Source of the DNA: Spartobacteria bacterium
GTDB taxonomy: Bacteria > Verrucomicrobiota > Verrucomicrobiia > Chthoniobacterales > UBA10450
Direction of reading: 5' to 3'
Assembly (NCBI GenBank): GCA_003169975.1
Contig: PNAA01000033.1
Coordinates: forward strand, 1-64,000
Length of the DNA: 64,000 bases
The translations under genes were made by a program, and so were the position numbers. This document shows, piece after piece, positions 62,006 through 64,000 of the stretch. The notes under the pieces are model-generated. The model ran no database searches and had not been told where the DNA came from. It worked only from the letters and a program-made list of their open reading frames with translations. The first letter of the stretch is position 1, and every line of letters begins with the position of its first letter.

Positions 62006-63112
62006 TCAACCCCTCTCTTTGCTCGCGACTTGCCGCCTAACGAGTTCAGCCACGGCTTCCGGCTGCAGGAGTTCGAATGCCTGTTCCTGCGCGGGCGGGG
62101 GCACGCGCTCGAGATCCGGCGCGGCGTCGATCTCGGTTTCGCAATAGGCGCCGGTCTCAATCTTTCCGACCGCGAAGTTACGCACGAAGACCACCGGCGT
62201 CTGCACCGCGTTCGCCAAATGGCGGGGACCGGAGTCGGGGCAGAGGGTCACTGCGCATTTTCGCAGAAAGCAGGCGAGTGAAAGAAGATTGAGCTTGCCA
62301 GCGAGCAGCAGTGCCCGCAGGCCAAACTCGGTCTTCAGTTTCTCGAGCAGCTCGGCCTCGCCAGCTGTTCCGCAAAGAACCGCCTGGTGGCTTTCGTCCG
62401 CTTCGAGATAAGCCACTGTTTCGGCAAACTTGCGCGCCGGCCAGACACCGGAAGCCTGGCGACTCGTTAGGAAGCAAGCTACGACCGGCTTCTCGCCCAT
62501 CCCCGCTTCGGTCCAGATTGCGTCCGCCTTTTCAGCATCTCGCGCAGCGGGGTAAACTCTCGGACGCAGCGGCCAATCGGCGGCGCGACCGGCGAGCTGA
62601 GCGACGAGATCGCGAAAGTAGGCCGGATAAGGCTGCGGATAACTAATTGGCACGGGATAGGTGGCTAGTGCGGAGAAGCCTTTGTGGATGTAGCCGACGC
62701 GGTTGGGAATCCCGCGACGCGTCACTCCGACGAGGTCGCGCCAATAGCCGCCGCTGTTGTAGCAGATCGCCACATCAACCGGGCCCAATGAGTCGAGCGA
62801 TTCGACGCAGCTTTTGATAAAGGGGTTGTTCGCCAGGACCTCGGTCGCGGGCGGTTTGGCAAGGAAATGCCACTCGCACTCCGGGAAAGCTTCGACCAGA
62901 GCCGGAAGCGACGCCGTGTTGTAAAGGACATCGCCGATGTGGTGCGCGCCGACGAGGATCCCGCGGCGCCAGGAGGCCGGCGGAGTCGGGCGGCCAGGGC
63001 ATGAAACCCTCGCTGCCACTTTCAAAAGCGGCGCGGCAAACTCGCTCCACCGTGCCAGGGCGAGGTTTCGTCTGTCGCGAAAGGTCGCGGGGTTGACGGG
63101 CGAAGAAGGCAT
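62006..63112 (-). CDS. Glycosyltransferase family 9 (heptosyltransferase-like)
   Basis: The 368-residue protein is read from ATG 63112 (MPSSPVNPATF); ATG 63124 adds four residues. ILVGAHHIGDVLYNTASLPA is a GT9-like start with HxGD, and VACFLTSRQASGVWPARKFA and VTLCPDSGPRHLANAVQTPV are the C-terminal sugar-nucleotide motif (DSGPxHxA). It diverges from the convergent GT9 gene in sequence. Motifs at 62035 and 62464. Its role in LPS core or a surface glycan is inferred. Confidence 0.88.
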   Translation of the reverse strand: MPSSPVNPATFRDRRNLALARWSEFAAPLLKVAARVSCPGRPTPPASWRRGILVGAHHIGDVLYNTASLPALVEAFPECEWHFLAKPPATEVLANNPFIKSCVESLDSLGPVDVAICYNSGGYWRDLVGVTRRGIPNRVGYIHKGFSALATYPVPISYPQPYPAYFRDLVAQLAGRAADWPLRPRVYPAARDAEKADAIWTEAGMGEKPVVACFLTSRQASGVWPARKFAETVAYLEADESHQAVLCGTAGEAELLEKLKTEFGLRALLLAGKLNLLSLACFLRKCAVTLCPDSGPRHLANAVQTPVVFVRNFAVGKIETGAYCETEIDAAPDLERVPPPAQEQAFELLQPEAVAELVRRQVASKERG

Positions 63113-63169
63113 CATCGCTATCATCGCGAATAAATTGCCGGACGCACTTCGACAATCTATTTTGCGCCT

Positions 63170-64000
63170 ATGTCGTTCGAATCCGGTCGGCTATTTGGGC
63201 CACGCGTCGGGCTTTGGCTCGTGACCGCGCTCGGGCTGGTGGTCTGTGCCGCGATCGGTATGACAATGGGATCGGGCGCGCTCCCGCTTGTGATCGTGAT
63301 CGCGACCATCGTTCTGGCCCTCACCTGGGTGACGCGGGCGAAGCAGCGCTGGTGGTTGCTGGTTCCGGCCGCGGGCACGCTCGGGGGCTATTTTTGGTTT
63401 GGTTTCAAGTTGTACCCGCACGAGGTGGCGCTGGCGGGCAGTCTTATTCCTCTTATTATCGCGACGGCGGTTCGCCGCAGCGGTCGGATTGAGAACCGCC
63501 CGCCTTTTCCAACGGTTCTCTATCTGCTCAGCCTTTATCTCCTGGCGCACTGGCTGGGGAGCAACATCTACAACAAACTCGACAGCGGCGGCGGCTACGG
63601 CAATGTCACCCGCGCTTACTTCAACGCCTATTGGGTCATCATCTTTCTCATCGCCTTTTGGCGCCATGGATCGACGGCATACATCCCGGCTGCTCTTTTT
63701 CTGAGCTATCTTGCGGCGGCCTTCCGGGTCATTGTTGGGCTGCTGACCTATTTCACCAACGGTTTCGCCTACATCCCGGTAATCAACTACGTCCTTCCCG
63801 GCTCGACCCACGCCCGCGGGGCCGATTTGCGTGCCTCGGGTTTGACTCTCGCCACCCTGGCAGCCTGCTACTTTTTGATCCACAAGGGCTTTTTCCGGAA
63901 GTCGTTTCATCTCCTGATCTACTTTGGCAGTTGTGTGGCCCTGCTCTTCGGCTCCGGGCGAACCGTTCTCGTCCTCGCCTGCCTCATCCCGATTTTTGCT
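63170..64000 (+). CDS. Polytopic membrane protein, O-antigen ligase/polymerase-like, partial
   Basis: ATG 63170 opens a frame of 277 codons that runs off the window without a stop. The product begins MSFESGRLFGPRVGLWLVTA and has about seven membrane helices so far (for example LVTALGLVVCAAIGMTMGSG, LPLVIVIATIVLALTWVTRA, IIFLIAFWRHGS). The alternation of helices with a long periplasmic segment (SNIYNKLDSGGGYGNV) and its place beside glycosyltransferases suggest a Wzy/WaaL-type enzyme. The signature region of the family has not been reached, so the name is provisional. Confidence 0.65.
   Translation, partial: MSFESGRLFGPRVGLWLVTALGLVVCAAIGMTMGSGALPLVIVIATIVLALTWVTRAKQRWWLLVPAAGTLGGYFWFGFKLYPHEVALAGSLIPLIIATAVRRSGRIENRPPFPTVLYLLSLYLLAHWLGSNIYNKLDSGGGYGNVTRAYFNAYWVIIFLIAFWRHGSTAYIPAALFLSYLAAAFRVIVGLLTYFTNGFAYIPVINYVLPGSTHARGADLRASGLTLATLAACYFLIHKGFFRKSFHLLIYFGSCVALLFGSGRTVLVLACLIPIFA

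Larger units (their letters stand above)
7400..62471. repeat. Iterated octamer CCTAACGA / TCGTTAGG, 42 copies
   Basis: Copies read CCTAACGA on the plus strand start at 7400, 8349, 13567, 13681, 14803, 16662, 17261, 18591, 23205, 24415, 29948, 32433, 32754, 34767, 38946, 39225, 40484, 47856, 50338, 51637, 56624, 57577, 58531 and 62036. Copies read TCGTTAGG start at 8059, 10343, 12413, 14356, 15275, 23533, 28929, 29438, 31577, 33425, 33582, 36255, 45359, 45968, 46898, 56266, 60999 and 62464. In 32 the ninth base gives GCCTAACGA. About a dozen one-mismatch copies (GCCTAACAA, CCGTTAGGC, TTGTTAGGC, GCCTAACGT) also occur. The count is by eye. Confidence 0.9.

Noticed and set aside
7400-62471. TTAGGC as a telomere repeat
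   Set aside because: The hexamer is part of the octamer but occurs singly and interspersed, not in tandem, and the context is bacterial.
7400-62471. The octamer as a restriction or Chi/KOPS site
   Set aside because: It is far over-represented, whereas restriction sites are usually avoided, and it lacks the strand bias expected for Chi or KOPS (24 against 18); not excluded without genome-wide data.

Overview
The window looks like a piece of chromosome from a GC-rich, Gram-negative soil bacterium, most likely Verrucomicrobiota (Chthoniobacterales / Spartobacteria type). Reasons: a TIGR02597-like secreted protein with a dockerin-like tail, threonine/proline-linker surface repeat proteins, a secretin and an MCE lipid-transport operon (outer membrane present), a complete mre cell-shape operon, mpl, and mcsA-mcsB-clpC in a diderm setting. 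The lineage is an inference from family content; no 16S gene is present.

Layout. 1-660: a cut-off gene and tRNA-Ser(UGA). 657-6956: two overlapping histidine-kinase genes divergent from a membrane TolB-like/TPR protein. 7278-16113: radical SAM protein, GlpT-type transporter, two secreted surface proteins, thiS-thiH, a nitroreductase, a broken glycosyltransferase and a beta-barrel protein. 16313-22811 (minus): mreB-mreC-mreD-PBP2-rng, the elongation machinery. 23026-24168: rpe and a cupin. 24349-28805 (minus): type II secretion / type IV pilus ATPase and secretin flanking a small peptidoglycan-binding protein. 28896-33588: SnoaL-like protein, mpl, a decayed surface-protein fragment, an esterase, a small envelope protein, trpS. 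33718-37614 (minus): small protein, mlaE-mlaF-mlaD and a PIN-TRAM protein. 37672-39849: duplicated lipoproteins and a tyrosine recombinase among palindromic repeats. 39961-44051 (minus): mcsA-mcsB-clpC. 44142-49021 (minus): aminotransferase, lolD, two duplicated peptidoglycan-binding exported proteins, trmL, transaldolase. 49121-64000: a surface-glycan locus with an ABC-2 exporter permease, a MOP flippase, five glycosyltransferases, seven SAM methyltransferases, a nucleotide-sugar epimerase and an O-antigen ligase-like membrane protein that runs off the end.

The most striking signal is not a gene. The octamer CCTAACGA (usually GCCTAACGA) and its complement occur 42 times by eye between 7400 and 62471, roughly one per gene, in both orientations, mostly inside coding sequence, in several reading frames, and sometimes providing the stop codon. 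Base composition predicts about two. This spacing and lack of strand bias resemble DNA-uptake sequences of Neisseriaceae and Pasteurellaceae and would be new for this phylum. A second signal is a family of short perfect palindromes with three-base loops that cluster between genes, next to a truncated glycosyltransferase, around the recombinase, and between trpS and the PIN-TRAM gene.

Many genes are joined by 4-base ATGA or GTGA overlaps, which I used to choose starts. Recognisable Shine-Dalgarno sequences are infrequent.
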